The translations under genes and the position numbers were made by a program. From Nocardia terrae (lineage in GTDB: Bacteria; Actinomycetota; Actinomycetes; Mycobacteriales; Mycobacteriaceae): 64,000 nucleotides of DNA. Below, in pieces: positions 8,641 to 20,312 of this stretch; the first letter of the stretch is position 1, and every line of letters begins with the position of its first letter. The notes below the pieces were generated by a model. The model saw only the letters and a program-made list of their open reading frames with translations, had not been told where the DNA came from and did no database searches. Location of the stretch: contig NZ_WRPP01000001.1 in NCBI RefSeq assembly GCF_009760405.1, positions 806,001-870,000 on the forward strand, read 5' to 3'.

Positions 8641-10038
8641 ATGACGCAGACCGATCTGCCCGCCGTCAGCCCCGACGTGCGCGCCGCCGCCTCCGATGTC
8701 CGCCGCCCCGAAAGGGATTCGCTGCGCGACATCCTCGATTGCCATCACCTGGCCCCCGCCGTGGAGTGGCTCGACAACCACCCGCCGCACGTCATCGCCG
8801 ACGAACTCGCCCGGATGGACGCCGTCGACGCGGTCATGGCCTTCCGTCTGCTCGACAAGGACCGGGCGCTGGCCGTGTTCGAGGAACTCGAGCCCGTCGA
8901 CCAGCAGCAGATCCTCAGCGGCCTGCGTGATCACAGCTTCCGGGAACTCGTCGAGGGAATGGATCCCGACGACCGCGCCCGCATGCTGCGCGAGGCTCCC
9001 GCCAAGGTCGCCAAGAAGGTCCTGGCGGGGCTCAGCCCCCGCGAACGCCGCATGACCGCGGCCCTGCTCGGCTATCCGGAAGGATCCGTCGGCTTCTACA
9101 TGACACCGGAAGTCGTTGCGCTGCCCCGGAATCTGCCGGTCACCGAGGCGCTGCGGACCGTGCGCGCGAAGGGCTCGAACGCCGAGACGGTCTACACGCT
9201 GCCGGTCGTCGACGCGGGCCGCCGCCTGATCGGTGTGGTGGAACTGCGTGATCTGGTGCTCGCCTCTCCCGACGCCATGATCGCGGAATTGGTTGCCGCC
9301 GAACCGGTCTCGGTGCGCGCCACCGACTCGGCGGAGAAGGCGGCCCGGCTCATGCAGGGCGCCAACCTGATCAACCTGCCGGTCGTGGACAGCGAGGACC
9401 GCCTCGTCGGACTGCTCACCATCGACGACGCCGTGGAGGTCATCGAGGCCGCGGACTCCGAGGACATGGCGCGTCAGGCCGGCGCCTCCCCGTGGCAGGG
9501 GCACTACATGGCCGCGGGCGTGTTCCAGCTCGCCCGCTATCGCGCGCTGTGGCTGCTGCTCCTGCTGGTCGCGGCGACGCTCACGGTGACGGTGACGAAC
9601 TTCTTCGAGCCCACCCTCGAACAGGCCGCCCATCTGGCGCTGTTCATTCCGCTGCTCATCGGATCCGGCGGCAATGTCGGGGCTCAGGCCGCGACCACCT
9701 GCGTGCGCGCGCTCGCGGTCGGCGAGGTGCGGGTCTCGGATCTGTTCAAGGTGATCTGGCGCGAATGCCGGGTCGGGCTGCTGCTCGGCTGCATGCTGGC
9801 GGTGGTCGGGATGGTGATCGGCAGCGTGTTCGTGGGGGCGAAAATCGCTGTGGTGGTGGGGATCGCACTGGTCGTCATCTGCGGCTGGGCGGCCACCATC
9901 GGCGGCACCATGCCGCTGCTGGCCAAGAAGCTGCGCATCGACCCGGCGGTTATCTCCGCGCCCATGGTGACCACGCTGGTGGACGCGACCGGTCTGGTCA
10001 TCTACTTCACGACGGCGAAGGTAGTGCTCGGCATCTGA
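8641..10038 (+). CDS. mgtE: Magnesium transporter MgtE
   Basis: A 465-residue Mg2+ channel. The order is the MgtE N domain (helical, about 30-150, with ELARMDAVDAV-type repeats), two CBS domains (about 155-285, beginning YMTPEVVALP and including LINLPVVDSEDRLVG) and a C-terminal five-helix pore (about 310-465). The pore contains the GSGGNVGAQAATTC segment typical of the family's ion path, plus GTMPLLAKKL. The ATG at 8641 was chosen for the GAGGA site upstream; the frame is open 41 codons further up but reads through the leader. It is monocistronic, with a structured 5' region that may sense metal. Confidence 0.95.
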   Translation: MTQTDLPAVSPDVRAAASDVRRPERDSLRDILDCHHLAPAVEWLDNHPPHVIADELARMDAVDAVMAFRLLDKDRALAVFEELEPVDQQQILSGLRDHSFRELVEGMDPDDRARMLREAPAKVAKKVLAGLSPRERRMTAALLGYPEGSVGFYMTPEVVALPRNLPVTEALRTVRAKGSNAETVYTLPVVDAGRRLIGVVELRDLVLASPDAMIAELVAAEPVSVRATDSAEKAARLMQGANLINLPVVDSEDRLVGLLTIDDAVEVIEAADSEDMARQAGASPWQGHYMAAGVFQLARYRALWLLLLLVAATLTVTVTNFFEPTLEQAAHLALFIPLLIGSGGNVGAQAATTCVRALAVGEVRVSDLFKVIWRECRVGLLLGCMLAVVGMVIGSVFVGAKIAVVVGIALVVICGWAATIGGTMPLLAKKLRIDPAVISAPMVTTLVDATGLVIYFTTAKVVLGI

Positions 10039-10178
10039 TCGGCAAACCGGGGGCCGATTGCGACACGGCTACCCCGGGTCGCTGTGACGGATTGCACCGC
10101 TGTAATTTTCTCCAGTCGGCGGCGTACTTGCCCACACCCTTTCCGCGTTCTCGCAGGACAGCACGAAGACACGTGAAG

Positions 10179-10226
10179 ACACAACTTCTTGTGCTGCGTA
10201 GGGATGTCGCCTACCAGTAGTAGTGT
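10179..10226 (+). promoter_or_regulatory. Tandem NrdR-like boxes upstream of nrdF
   Basis: Two 16-base boxes: ACACAACTTCTTGTGC (10179-10194) and CTACCAGTAGTAGTGT (10211-10226). Their starts are 32 bases apart, close to three helical turns. The known NrdR box is approximately ACACWATATATWGTGT and usually occurs as a pair with about this phasing upstream of ribonucleotide reductase genes. Both boxes keep the GTG-type right half-site. They lie 57-104 bases before the nrdF start, suitable for repression by NrdR. Confidence 0.65.
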
Positions 10227-10276
10227 TCAGGGCAAGGGCAATCTGCAGGGTCTCGGGAGCTGAGAAGGGTGTGTGA

Positions 10277-11245
<969 letters not shown>

Positions 11246-11390
11246 GCTCCCCCGCCTCTCCGGGCTTTCGGCGGACGGCTCGGGTGCCGTGAGCACTCAT
11301 GCATCCGGGTCGGCGGTCGAATGCCGAAACCACTCCGGGCGTACCCGGTGAGTTACCCCGACCGCTCCGAAATCGGTTGTCGCGGTTGAC

Positions 11391-11425
11391 GAACGGTCCC
11401 GAGCAAATCTCGCTCGGGACCGTTC
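11391..11425 (+). terminator. Strong hairpin between nrdF and the DUF6585 gene
   Basis: GAACGGTCCCGAGC (11391-11404) pairs perfectly with GCTCGGGACCGTTC (11412-11425) around a 7-base loop. It is followed by GGTCGTTTCC, with no long U run, as is usual for high-GC actinomycetes. It sits about 145 bases after nrdF and 55 bases before the next gene, so it could terminate nrdF transcription. Confidence 0.6.
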
Positions 11426-11479
11426 GGTCGTTTCCGGTAACATTCGCCGCGCGAACGGTCGTGGAGACAGGGGGAACCG

Positions 11480-12307
11480 ATGGCGGAAACTGTTGTGCCC
11501 GGGGAAGATCAGGCGATTTCGCGGCGGATCGAGGAAACCGCGCAGCGTGAGGGCCTGGGAGCCGTGCGATCGGTGTATCCGGTCGGGCGGAAACCGGAAT
11601 CGAGCACGTGGGCATGGGTCGTCACCGGTGGACTGGTGCTCGCGGCCGTCATCACCGGGGTGACGGGTGCGCACTCGGGGAGGACGCATTGGGCCGGGTT
11701 CTTCGGGATGGTCGCGTTCCTGTGGTTCCTGATCACGCTCGGGATCTATTTGCGCGGACGGAATTACAGCCGGAAGCTGGCCGGTGGGCGACTCGAGGTG
11801 CGCGAACACGGCCTGGTGATCGGATACCGTGACCGGGCGGTCGGAGTCCGCTACGACACGGTACGCGTGTATCAGAATCTGGTGCGGCACATGAGGAATG
11901 GCGTAGACAACGGGACGACCTACACCTACACCTTCTTCCTATCCGGCAAGCGGATACCCGTGATCATCGACCACTCGTTCACCGGTGTGCAGCAGTGGGG
12001 CCCGGAAATCCAGCAGGCCGTGGTGAACGCGCAGGCACCGCTCGCGCTGGCACGGCTGCGGGCGGGTGAGAAGGTGGAGTTCGGGACCCTCTGGATCACG
12101 GCCACCGAAGTCGGCACCCTCGTGGACTCCGCGCCGTGGGGTCAGGTGACGGGCCTGACGATCGCCGACGGCGCCGTCAAGCTCCACTCGGTCGACGGCC
12201 CACTCAACCTGCGCGGCAAGCCGATCAAGGACATCCCGAACTTCTTCGTGTTCCGGGCCCTGTTCGAGCACCTGCGGCAGGCTCACAACCCCGCTGCCGC
12301 AGGCTGA
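11480..12307 (+). CDS. DUF6585-like membrane protein
   Basis: A 275-residue protein with two adjacent hydrophobic segments (about 42-62 WAWVVTGGLVLAAVITG and 70-90 WAGFFGMVAFLWFLITLGIY) followed by a cytoplasmic domain. The domain has LEVREHGLVI, YDTVRVYQ and NGTTYTYTFFL, then a repeat-like beta region ending RGKPIKDIPNFFVF. This matches the DUF6585 pattern of actinobacterial PH-like proteins; the function is unknown. It starts at ATG 11480, preceded by GGGGGA. It lies tail-to-tail with the FecB-like gene, 6 bases apart. Confidence 0.75.
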   Translation: MAETVVPGEDQAISRRIEETAQREGLGAVRSVYPVGRKPESSTWAWVVTGGLVLAAVITGVTGAHSGRTHWAGFFGMVAFLWFLITLGIYLRGRNYSRKLAGGRLEVREHGLVIGYRDRAVGVRYDTVRVYQNLVRHMRNGVDNGTTYTYTFFLSGKRIPVIIDHSFTGVQQWGPEIQQAVVNAQAPLALARLRAGEKVEFGTLWITATEVGTLVDSAPWGQVTGLTIADGAVKLHSVDGPLNLRGKPIKDIPNFFVFRALFEHLRQAHNPAAAG

Positions 12308-12313
12308 TTCGGC

Positions 12314-13414
12314 TCAGTCGCCGACGAAGCCGTTGAGGTTGGCTCGCATGTCGTCGAGGAGGGCGCGGGCGGCGGTGATGCCGCTGCCGTGCCAGATGGC
12401 GTCCTCTACGGCGAACTCGCGGCGGTCCATGACCGCGCCGAGCTTCTTCCAGTCGTCGCCCTGCATGATCGACTTGCCGTACTTCAGGCCGTCGGGGCCG
12501 TCGAACATGAGGAAGATGAGGTCGCCCTCGATCTTGTCGCGGTCGGTCTCGGTACTCAGGCTGGTCACTTCGAAGGAGTCGGCGCGCTGGGGCTGGGGGC
12601 GTTGGACGCCCGCGTCGCCGAGGACCTGGGCGGCGAAGCTGTTGCCGCCCTGCACCTGGATGCTCTTGGGGTCGAAGCGGATTACCGACGCCTGGGTGAA
12701 GGAGGAGTTGGCGGCGACGCCCGCGTCGTGGGCGGCGGTCCGGTAGTCGTCGAGGGCCCTGGCACCGGCGGTCTTGCGGTCCATGGCTTCGGCGAAGCCG
12801 GAGAACGTGGCCTGCCAGCCGTTTTCGTCACCGACCAGGACGGTGGGGGCGATGGCCTGCAACGCGTCGTAGCGGTTGCCGTCGGCGGCCGCGCCGAGGA
12901 TCAGATCCGGCTTCAGTGCCGCGATCTTCGCCGGGTCCGGATCGCCGACCGGACCGATGCCGGGGATGGCGGCGATGCCCGTGCCCAGATAGGCGGGCTG
13001 CGCCGTGGCTCCGGTGACGGTGGCCGCGCCGACCACCCGCTCCCACAGGCCCAGCGCGCAGACGGCGTCCAGCGCCGGTGTGGACAGCACCACGATGCGC
13101 TTGGCGTCCGCCGGAACCTCCGAGGTGCCCGCGGCGTGGTTGACAGTCTTTGTCCCGGAAGCGGAATCCGGGCTGCTCGGTAGCGGGCACGCCTTGGCGG
13201 TGTCGCGCTCGAGTCCGACGACGCCCGCGCCCGCGATATTCGTGGTGGTGCGCACGATGTTCGCGGAGTTGTCATCGGTCTTGCTGCATCCCGCGACCAG
13301 ACCCACCGTGAGCATGGTCGCCGCCGAGACCAACACCACACTGCGCAAATGACGCAAAGGGGAGAAGGTGGAGGCGAACGTGTTTCGGGTGGAAGCGGAC
13401 TCGCGCACCGGCAT
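12314..13414 (-). CDS. FecB-like periplasmic-binding lipoprotein (iron-siderophore type)
   Basis: A 366-residue putative solute-binding lipoprotein. The signal sequence has an unusually long basic n-region, a hydrophobic core and a lipobox ending in GLVAGC. The mature part has the PF01497 fold: [42 protein letters not shown], and [14 protein letters not shown] near the end. It corresponds in position and type to M. tuberculosis fecB, next to ctaD. The ligand is probably an Fe-siderophore or haem-type compound, although no permease or ATPase is adjacent. The start at ATG 13414 lacks a convincing ribosome site, so a nearby GTG or TTG is possible. Confidence 0.82.
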   Translation of the reverse strand: MPVRESASTRNTFASTFSPLRHLRSVVLVSAATMLTVGLVAGCSKTDDNSANIVRTTTNIAGAGVVGLERDTAKACPLPSSPDSASGTKTVNHAAGTSEVPADAKRIVVLSTPALDAVCALGLWERVVGAATVTGATAQPAYLGTGIAAIPGIGPVGDPDPAKIAALKPDLILGAAADGNRYDALQAIAPTVLVGDENGWQATFSGFAEAMDRKTAGARALDDYRTAAHDAGVAANSSFTQASVIRFDPKSIQVQGGNSFAAQVLGDAGVQRPQPQRADSFEVTSLSTETDRDKIEGDLIFLMFDGPDGLKYGKSIMQGDDWKKLGAVMDRREFAVEDAIWHGSGITAARALLDDMRANLNGFVGD

Positions 13415-13615
13415 GCGGGGCAGCCTACAGCGGGGCCCGGCGACTCCCAATTACGACACCTGCGCCCCAGAAATACGACACAGAGTAGGACCCGTGGCGA
13501 GCGCCGTCGGAACACGGTTTACGATCTCTCACAGCGCAAGCCAACCGTCGTTCGTCATGTGCCGAACCGGACGCCGGAAGCAGCGTACGAACGATGGCAT
13601 ACCTGTGGAGGTTTC

Positions 13616-15352
13616 GTGACTGCCGTAGAACCGCGGCCGGCCAGCCTTGTGGAGGCGGCTCGGCCCTATCCGCAAAGGACAGGTCCGAAGGGCTCGTTCA
13701 TCTTCAAGATGGTCACCACGACCGACCCGAAGGTTCTCGGCGTCATGTACCTGGTGACGGCCATGTCCTTCTTCCTCGTCGGTGGCATCATGGCGCTGCT
13801 GATGCGCGCCGAGCTGGCCCGCCCGGGCATGCAATTCCTCTCGCCGGAGCAGTTCAACCAGCTGTTCACCATGCACGGCACGATCATGCTGCTGTTCTAC
13901 GCGACCGCGATCGTGTTCGGCTTCGCCAACATCATCCTGCCGCTGCAGATCGGCGCCCCTGACGTCGCGTTCCCGCGTCTGAACGCCTTCAGCTACTGGC
14001 TGTACCTGTTCGGCGGCACCATGGCGACCGCCGGCTTCATCACCCCCGGTGGTGCGGCCGACTTCGGCTGGACCGCCTACGCCCCCCTGTCGGACATCGT
14101 GCACTCGCCCGGCGTCGGCGCGGACCTGTGGATCCTGGGTCTGGCCGTCTCCGGTCTGGGCACCATCCTCGGTGGCGTCAACATGCTCACCACCGTGGTC
14201 TGCCTGCGCTGCCCGGGTATGACCATGTTCCGGATGCCGATCTTCACCTGGAACATCGCCGTCACCTCGGTGCTGGTGCTGCTGGCCTTCCCGCTGCTGA
14301 CCGCGGCCCTGTTCGGCCTGGCCTACGACCGCCACCTGGGCGGCCACATCTACGACCCGGCCAACGGCGGTGTGCTGCTCTACCAGCACCTGTTCTGGTA
14401 CTTCGGCCACCCCGAGGTGTACATCATCGCGCTGCCGTTCTTCGGCATCGTGTCGGAGATCTTCCCGGTCTTCAGCCGTAAGCCGATCTTCGGTTACACC
14501 ACCCTGGTCTACGCGACGCTCGGTATCGCGGCCCTCTCGATCGCCGTGTGGGCGCACCACATGTACGCGACCGGTGCGGTTCTGCTGCCGTACTTCTCGT
14601 TCATGACCTTCCTCATCGCGGTCCCGACCGGTGTGAAGTTCTTCAACTGGATCGGCACCATGTGGCGCGGTCAGCTCACCTTCGAGACCCCGATGCTCTG
14701 GTCGGTCGGCTTCCTGGTGACCTTCCTCTTCGGTGGTCTGTCGGGCGTCATCCTGGCCTCGCCGCCGCTGGACTTCCACGTGTCCGACACCTACTTCGTG
14801 GTCGCGCACTTCCACTACGTGCTCTTCGGCACCATCGTGTTCGCCACCTTCGCGGGCATCTACTTCTGGTTCCCGAAGATGACCGGCCGCATGATGGACG
14901 AGCGTCTGGGCAAGTGGCACTTCTGGGCCACCTTCGTCGGCTTCCACACCACGTTCCTGGTGCAGCACTGGCTGGGCAACATGGGTATGCCGCGCCGCTA
15001 CGCCGACTACCTGCCCAGCGACGGCTTCACCACCCTGAACACCATCTCCACGATCGGTGCCTTCATCCTGGGTTCGTCGATGCTGCCGTTCATCTGGAAC
15101 GTCTTCAAGTCCTACCGCTACGGCGAGGTCGTCACGGTCGACGACCCGTGGGGCTACGGCAACTCCCTGGAGTGGGCGACCTCCTGCCCGCCGCCGCGGC
15201 ACAACTTCTACGAGCTGCCCCGCATCCGCTCCGAGCGTCCCGCGTTCGAGCTGCACTACCCGCACATGGTCGAGCGCATGCGCGCCGAGGCCCACGTCGG
15301 CTGGGGCTCCAAGTCCCACACCGTCAAGGAGCTGGAGAAGGTTTCCGGCTAG
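13616..15352 (+). CDS. ctaD: Cytochrome c oxidase subunit I (aa3)
   Basis: A 578-residue haem-copper oxidase catalytic subunit with 12 transmembrane segments. It shows the low-spin haem region ([12 protein letters not shown]), the CuB and Tyr-His cross-link motif ([17 protein letters not shown]), the K-channel region HHMYATG, and the distal haem ligands in [11 protein letters not shown]. The GTG start at 13616 has GGAGG 5 bases upstream. It transfers electrons from the bcc complex to O2 and pumps protons. It is divergent from the FecB-like gene, as in mycobacteria, and is followed by a long perfect hairpin. Confidence 0.97.
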   Translation: MTAVEPRPASLVEAARPYPQRTGPKGSFIFKMVTTTDPKVLGVMYLVTAMSFFLVGGIMALLMRAELARPGMQFLSPEQFNQLFTMHGTIMLLFYATAIVFGFANIILPLQIGAPDVAFPRLNAFSYWLYLFGGTMATAGFITPGGAADFGWTAYAPLSDIVHSPGVGADLWILGLAVSGLGTILGGVNMLTTVVCLRCPGMTMFRMPIFTWNIAVTSVLVLLAFPLLTAALFGLAYDRHLGGHIYDPANGGVLLYQHLFWYFGHPEVYIIALPFFGIVSEIFPVFSRKPIFGYTTLVYATLGIAALSIAVWAHHMYATGAVLLPYFSFMTFLIAVPTGVKFFNWIGTMWRGQLTFETPMLWSVGFLVTFLFGGLSGVILASPPLDFHVSDTYFVVAHFHYVLFGTIVFATFAGIYFWFPKMTGRMMDERLGKWHFWATFVGFHTTFLVQHWLGNMGMPRRYADYLPSDGFTTLNTISTIGAFILGSSMLPFIWNVFKSYRYGEVVTVDDPWGYGNSLEWATSCPPPRHNFYELPRIRSERPAFELHYPHMVERMRAEAHVGWGSKSHTVKELEKVSG

Positions 15353-15368
15353 CCCGAAACCTGAGTCT

Positions 15369-15404
15369 CGACGCGGCACCCGTCTTCGGATGGGTGCCGC
15401 GTCG
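15369..15404 (+). terminator. Terminator hairpin after ctaD
   Basis: CGACGCGGCACCC (15369-15381) pairs perfectly with GGGTGCCGCGTCG (15392-15404) around a 10-base loop, 17 bases after the ctaD stop. There is no U tract, but the 13-bp GC stem position suits intrinsic termination in actinomycetes. Confidence 0.7.
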
Positions 15405-15487
15405 GCGTTGGGGGATATCTCATATATCCGGTGCTCGGGCGCTCTCCGGACTTTCGCTGAACTCATGCACTGTGCAACAGTCGTCCT

Positions 15488-17341
15488 GTGCGTGATTCAG
15501 TAGACAGGCAGCGGCCTGGAACCAGTATCTCCGCGCGGCGTGACGTCGGGCATCTGGCCGACTTCACCGCGACCTCGCGGATGCTGTTCATCGCGGCCCT
15601 CGCCGTCCCCATCGGGGCGCTCGGAGCCGGTGCGGCCTGGGCGCTGTCGCATCTCATCGCGATCATCACGAATCTGGTCTGGTACCAGCGCTTCAGCACC
15701 ACCACGACGGGAATCGGCGCGGGACACCACAATCCGCTGCTGATTCTCGGCGCGCCGGTGCTCGGCGGACTGATCGTCGGGTTGATGGCCCGCTACGGCT
15801 CGGAGAAGATTCGCGGGCACGGCATGCCCGAGACCATCGAGGCGATTCTGTTGGGCGGCAGCAAGGTCGCGCCCCGGGTGGCGGTGCTCAAGCCGGTGTC
15901 GGCGGCGGTGTCCATCGGCAGCGGCGGACCGTTCGGCGCGGAGGGCCCGATCATCATGACCGGTGGCGCGCTCGGCTCGCTGCTGGCCCAGTTCCTGCAC
16001 CTGACCGCCGACGAACGCAAGGCCCTGCTGGTGTCCGGCGCGTCCGCGGGCATGGCCGCGACCTTCAACACGCCGTTCGCGGCGCTGCTGCTGGCGGTGG
16101 AGCTGCTGCTGTTCGAATGGCGGCCACGCAGTTTCGTGCCGGTGGCGACCGCGGTGTCGGTGGCGGCGGTGCTGCGCCCGGCCCTGCTCGGCTCGGGCGC
16201 GCTGTTCCCGGCGGTCGGCGCCCTGCACATCACCGCGCTCACCTGCGCGCTGTGCGTGGTCTCGGGCATCGCGTCGGGGTTGCTCGCGGTCGTGGCCACG
16301 CGTCTGGTCTATGCCTCCGAGGACGGTTTCGCGCGGCTGCCCGTGCACTGGATGTGGTGGCCCGCGCTGGGCGGCCTGATCATCGGCGTCGGGGGCATTT
16401 TCGTGCCGCAGGCGCTGGGCGTCGGCTACGACGTGATCGGCGCCGAGCTGGACGGGTCGATCGGGCTGGGACTGGTGGTCGGCATCCTGATCGTGAAAAC
16501 GCTGATCTGGTCGCTGTCACTGGGTTCGGGCACGTCGGGCGGCGTGCTCGCGCCCATGTTCATGATCGGCGGGGCGCTGGGCGCACTCGAGGCGCACGTG
16601 TTTCCCGCTGTGGGACCGGGCTTCTGGGCATTGATCGCGCTGGCCGGGGTGCTCGGCGGTGTGATGCGCTCACCCATCACCGGGGTGGTCTTCGCCGTCG
16701 AGTTGACCCATCGCTTCGACGCGCTGCTGCCGTTGATCATCGGAGCCTGCACGGCCTACGCGGTTTCGGTGCTGGTCCTCAAGCGGTCGGTCCTGACCGA
16801 GAAGATCGCCCGCCGCGGCTACCACCTGTCCCGCGAATACGATGTCGATCCGCTCGAGATCCTGTTCGTCGGCGAGGTCATGCAGGACGATGTGCTCGCC
16901 TTCTCGGCGCAGGACACCGCCGGTGGCGCGTTGGCTGCGATCTCCGGTCACCATCCCGATGAGGTGGTGGACCGGCGGCAGATGCTCTACCCGATCCTCG
17001 ACGACGACCGCAGGCTGCTCGGTGTGGTCACCCGCACCGCCCTCGAAACGGTTGTGCACGAAGACGAATCGGATACGCCGCTCGGCAGGCTGTGCGTGCC
17101 CGCCGTGGTCACCCATCCGGAGGAGACCCTGCGCGCCGCCGCGATGACCATGGCGGCCAACGACATCAACCGCCTGCCGGTCGTGGACCGCGACAACCCG
17201 GACGTCGTGCTGGGGATGGTCAGCCTGACCATGCTGCTCGCCGGTCGGGTCCGCGATCACCATGAGGAACACGCCGCCCAGCAGTTCCTGCGCCTGCCGA
17301 GGATGCGGTCGTCCCGAGTCGAGGTCGGTGCGACGGCCTAG
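15488..17341 (+). CDS. ClC-family chloride channel/transporter with CBS domains
   Basis: A 617-residue ClC protein. The membrane domain (about 28-440) carries the selectivity motifs GSGGPFGAEGP (gating glutamate in GAEGP), GSGTSGGVLAPMFM and the late VMRSPITGVVFAVE. Two CBS domains follow: one begins VGEVMQDDVLAF (about 460), the other LCVPAVVTHPEETLRA with NDINRLPVVD. The motif glutamate is present at the gate; whether it is a channel or an H+ antiporter cannot be fixed here. The GTG start is at 15488. It lies between ctaD and serB, genes that are neighbours in mycobacteria, so it is probably an insertion relative to that order. Confidence 0.93.
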   Translation: MRDSVDRQRPGTSISARRDVGHLADFTATSRMLFIAALAVPIGALGAGAAWALSHLIAIITNLVWYQRFSTTTTGIGAGHHNPLLILGAPVLGGLIVGLMARYGSEKIRGHGMPETIEAILLGGSKVAPRVAVLKPVSAAVSIGSGGPFGAEGPIIMTGGALGSLLAQFLHLTADERKALLVSGASAGMAATFNTPFAALLLAVELLLFEWRPRSFVPVATAVSVAAVLRPALLGSGALFPAVGALHITALTCALCVVSGIASGLLAVVATRLVYASEDGFARLPVHWMWWPALGGLIIGVGGIFVPQALGVGYDVIGAELDGSIGLGLVVGILIVKTLIWSLSLGSGTSGGVLAPMFMIGGALGALEAHVFPAVGPGFWALIALAGVLGGVMRSPITGVVFAVELTHRFDALLPLIIGACTAYAVSVLVLKRSVLTEKIARRGYHLSREYDVDPLEILFVGEVMQDDVLAFSAQDTAGGALAAISGHHPDEVVDRRQMLYPILDDDRRLLGVVTRTALETVVHEDESDTPLGRLCVPAVVTHPEETLRAAAMTMAANDINRLPVVDRDNPDVVLGMVSLTMLLAGRVRDHHEEHAAQQFLRLPRMRSSRVEVGATA

Positions 17342-17377
17342 TCCGGATTGTGCTGATATTGGCCGATGGAGGATCCG

Positions 17378-18319
17378 ATGGCGCGGACGCGACCGTCCAG
17401 CCGCTGGTCGCGTTCGATGGGCCTGCGCTTGCCGGTCGTGAACGCGCCGATGGGCGGGGTGGCGGGCGGTAGGCTCGCGACCGCGGTCGCCGCGGCCGGG
17501 GGACTGGGCATGATCGGGATGGGCAGCGCCGGGTCGGTCGAGGCGCTCGCGCGGGAGCTGGCCCATGCCGCGGGCGCGCCCGGACCTATCGGCATCGGCC
17601 TGGTCGACTGGGTGGCCACCGCACGCCCGGGGCTGCTCGAACTCGCCCTCGCCTCCGCTCCCGCCCTGCTCTCGGTCAGTTTCGGGACGGACCTATCGTG
17701 GGCCGAACGCGCACGGGCGGCGAGAATTCGCACCGCGACACAGATTTTCACCGTGGACGACGCCCGGCGCGCCCACGACGCCGGGATCGATGTGCTCGTC
17801 GCCCGCGGACTCGAGGGCGGCGGGCACGGCGCACCCGAGCTCGCGACCCTGCCCCTCGTGGAAGCCGTCCTCGACGCGGTCCCGGGACCGGTACTGGCAG
17901 CGGGCGGGATCGGCTCGGCGCGCGGCGTGACCGCGATGCTGGCCGCCGGAGCCTCCGGGGTGTGGCTCGGCACGGCGCTGGCGGCCTGCGCGGAATCATT
18001 GCTGTCGCCCGGTGGCCGCCGGGCCATGCTCGCGGCCGAAGGCACCGACACCATCGTCACCCGGGCCTTCGATGTCGGTATGGAACTGCCCTGGCCGCAC
18101 CGGTTTCCGGCCCGGGTGCTGCGCAACGACTTCACGGCACGCTGGACCGGTCACGAGCGCGAGCTCGCCGATGACGCGCGTGCGCGGGCCGAGCTGTCGG
18201 CCGCGGCAGCCGCTGACGATCCTCGCCTCGCCCCGGTCGATGCGGGTCAGGGCGTCGGCCTGGTCACCGCCGTGCGACCGGTGTCCGAGATCCTGGGCGA
18301 ATTGTGTTCGGCGAGCTGA
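17378..18319 (+). CDS. Nitronate monooxygenase/NPD-like flavin oxidoreductase
   Basis: A 313-residue TIM-barrel flavoprotein. Start ATG 17378 has GGAGG 5 bases upstream, better than ATG 17366. Typical motifs are present: LRLPVVNAPMGGVAGGRLA, GGLGMIGMG, the FMN-phosphate region VLVARGLEGGGHG (family GxEAGGH, here GLEGGGHG) and VLAAGGIGSARGVTAMLAAGASGVWLGTAL in consecutive parts. Members oxidise alkyl nitronates or reduce quinones with FMN. The EGGGH variant departs slightly from the consensus, so the substrate is left open. It follows the ClC gene by 36 bases and may be cotranscribed. Confidence 0.88.
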   Translation: MARTRPSSRWSRSMGLRLPVVNAPMGGVAGGRLATAVAAAGGLGMIGMGSAGSVEALARELAHAAGAPGPIGIGLVDWVATARPGLLELALASAPALLSVSFGTDLSWAERARAARIRTATQIFTVDDARRAHDAGIDVLVARGLEGGGHGAPELATLPLVEAVLDAVPGPVLAAGGIGSARGVTAMLAAGASGVWLGTALAACAESLLSPGGRRAMLAAEGTDTIVTRAFDVGMELPWPHRFPARVLRNDFTARWTGHERELADDARARAELSAAAAADDPRLAPVDAGQGVGLVTAVRPVSEILGELCSAS

Positions 18320-18462
18320 ACTGTCACCGGGAACCGCCACGGCCATCGCTGGGAACCCCGCCCGGGCCGTCACTGGGACCCGCCTCGGGAACACCGCTCA
18401 CGTCGGCGTGATACCCGCCACGGCGGACGGCGGGCGGCGCGGTCCCCGCCGTGCCGACCTGA

Positions 18463-19746
<1,284 letters not shown>

Positions 19747-19819
19747 CGGGTTCACGCTCGGTACCGTGATCGAACTCGTCCTTGATGGATACAGTCGGCC
19801 ACGATCCGAAGGAGAATCC

Positions 19820-20293
19820 GTGCGCGTGCGAATGCCACTGGTGTTGGTGATGGCGGGCCTGGCGGTGGCGGGCTGCGGCAACTCGAATCCGAACGAGTCG
19901 AAGCCGGTCTCGGCCACCAGCGTCGCGATCACCACCGCGGTGCAGGCCACTCCGACCGAGCACGAGGCTGTCAAAATCGGGGCGGATTCTGACGGCAAGG
20001 ACGTTTCCCTCGCCGTCGGCCAGGGCCTGATCGTCACCCTCGAGGCCAACCCGACCACCGGATACGCCTGGGTGGTCGGCGAGCTGGACCAGAACGTGGT
20101 GAAACAGAACGGTTCCCCCGAATACCAGCAGGATCCGAACCCGAACGGCATGGTCGGCGTGGGTGGTAAGTCGGTCCTGAATTTCGTGGCCGCCGCGCCC
20201 GGCTCGACCAAGTTGAGCCTCGAATACAAACGGGCATGGGAACAGGGCATCGAGCCCGCCAAGCGATTCACCGTGAACCTGACGGTTCGCTAG
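19820..20293 (+). CDS. Chagasin-like (I42) cysteine protease inhibitor lipoprotein
   Basis: A 157-residue lipoprotein: GTG 19820 with AAGGAG upstream, then a hydrophobic core and lipobox GLAVAGC. The mature domain carries the three loops of the chagasin/ICP family: NPTTGYAW, GVGGKSVLNF (family GxGG) and YKRAWEQG (family RPW-type). These loops insert into papain-like protease active sites in known members. In this setting it may inhibit host or endogenous papain-fold proteases at the cell surface; that role is inferred. It starts 73 bases after serB. Confidence 0.82.
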   Translation: MRVRMPLVLVMAGLAVAGCGNSNPNESKPVSATSVAITTAVQATPTEHEAVKIGADSDGKDVSLAVGQGLIVTLEANPTTGYAWVVGELDQNVVKQNGSPEYQQDPNPNGMVGVGGKSVLNFVAAAPGSTKLSLEYKRAWEQGIEPAKRFTVNLTVR

Positions 20294-20312
20294 TCAGCGT
20301 GTAGGAGTGGTT

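Noticed and set aside
13529..15466. 645-codon open frame antisense to ctaD
   Set aside because: It results from the strong third-position GC bias of ctaD; the translation is Gly/Arg/Asp-rich without family motifs, while the plus strand has all oxidase motifs.
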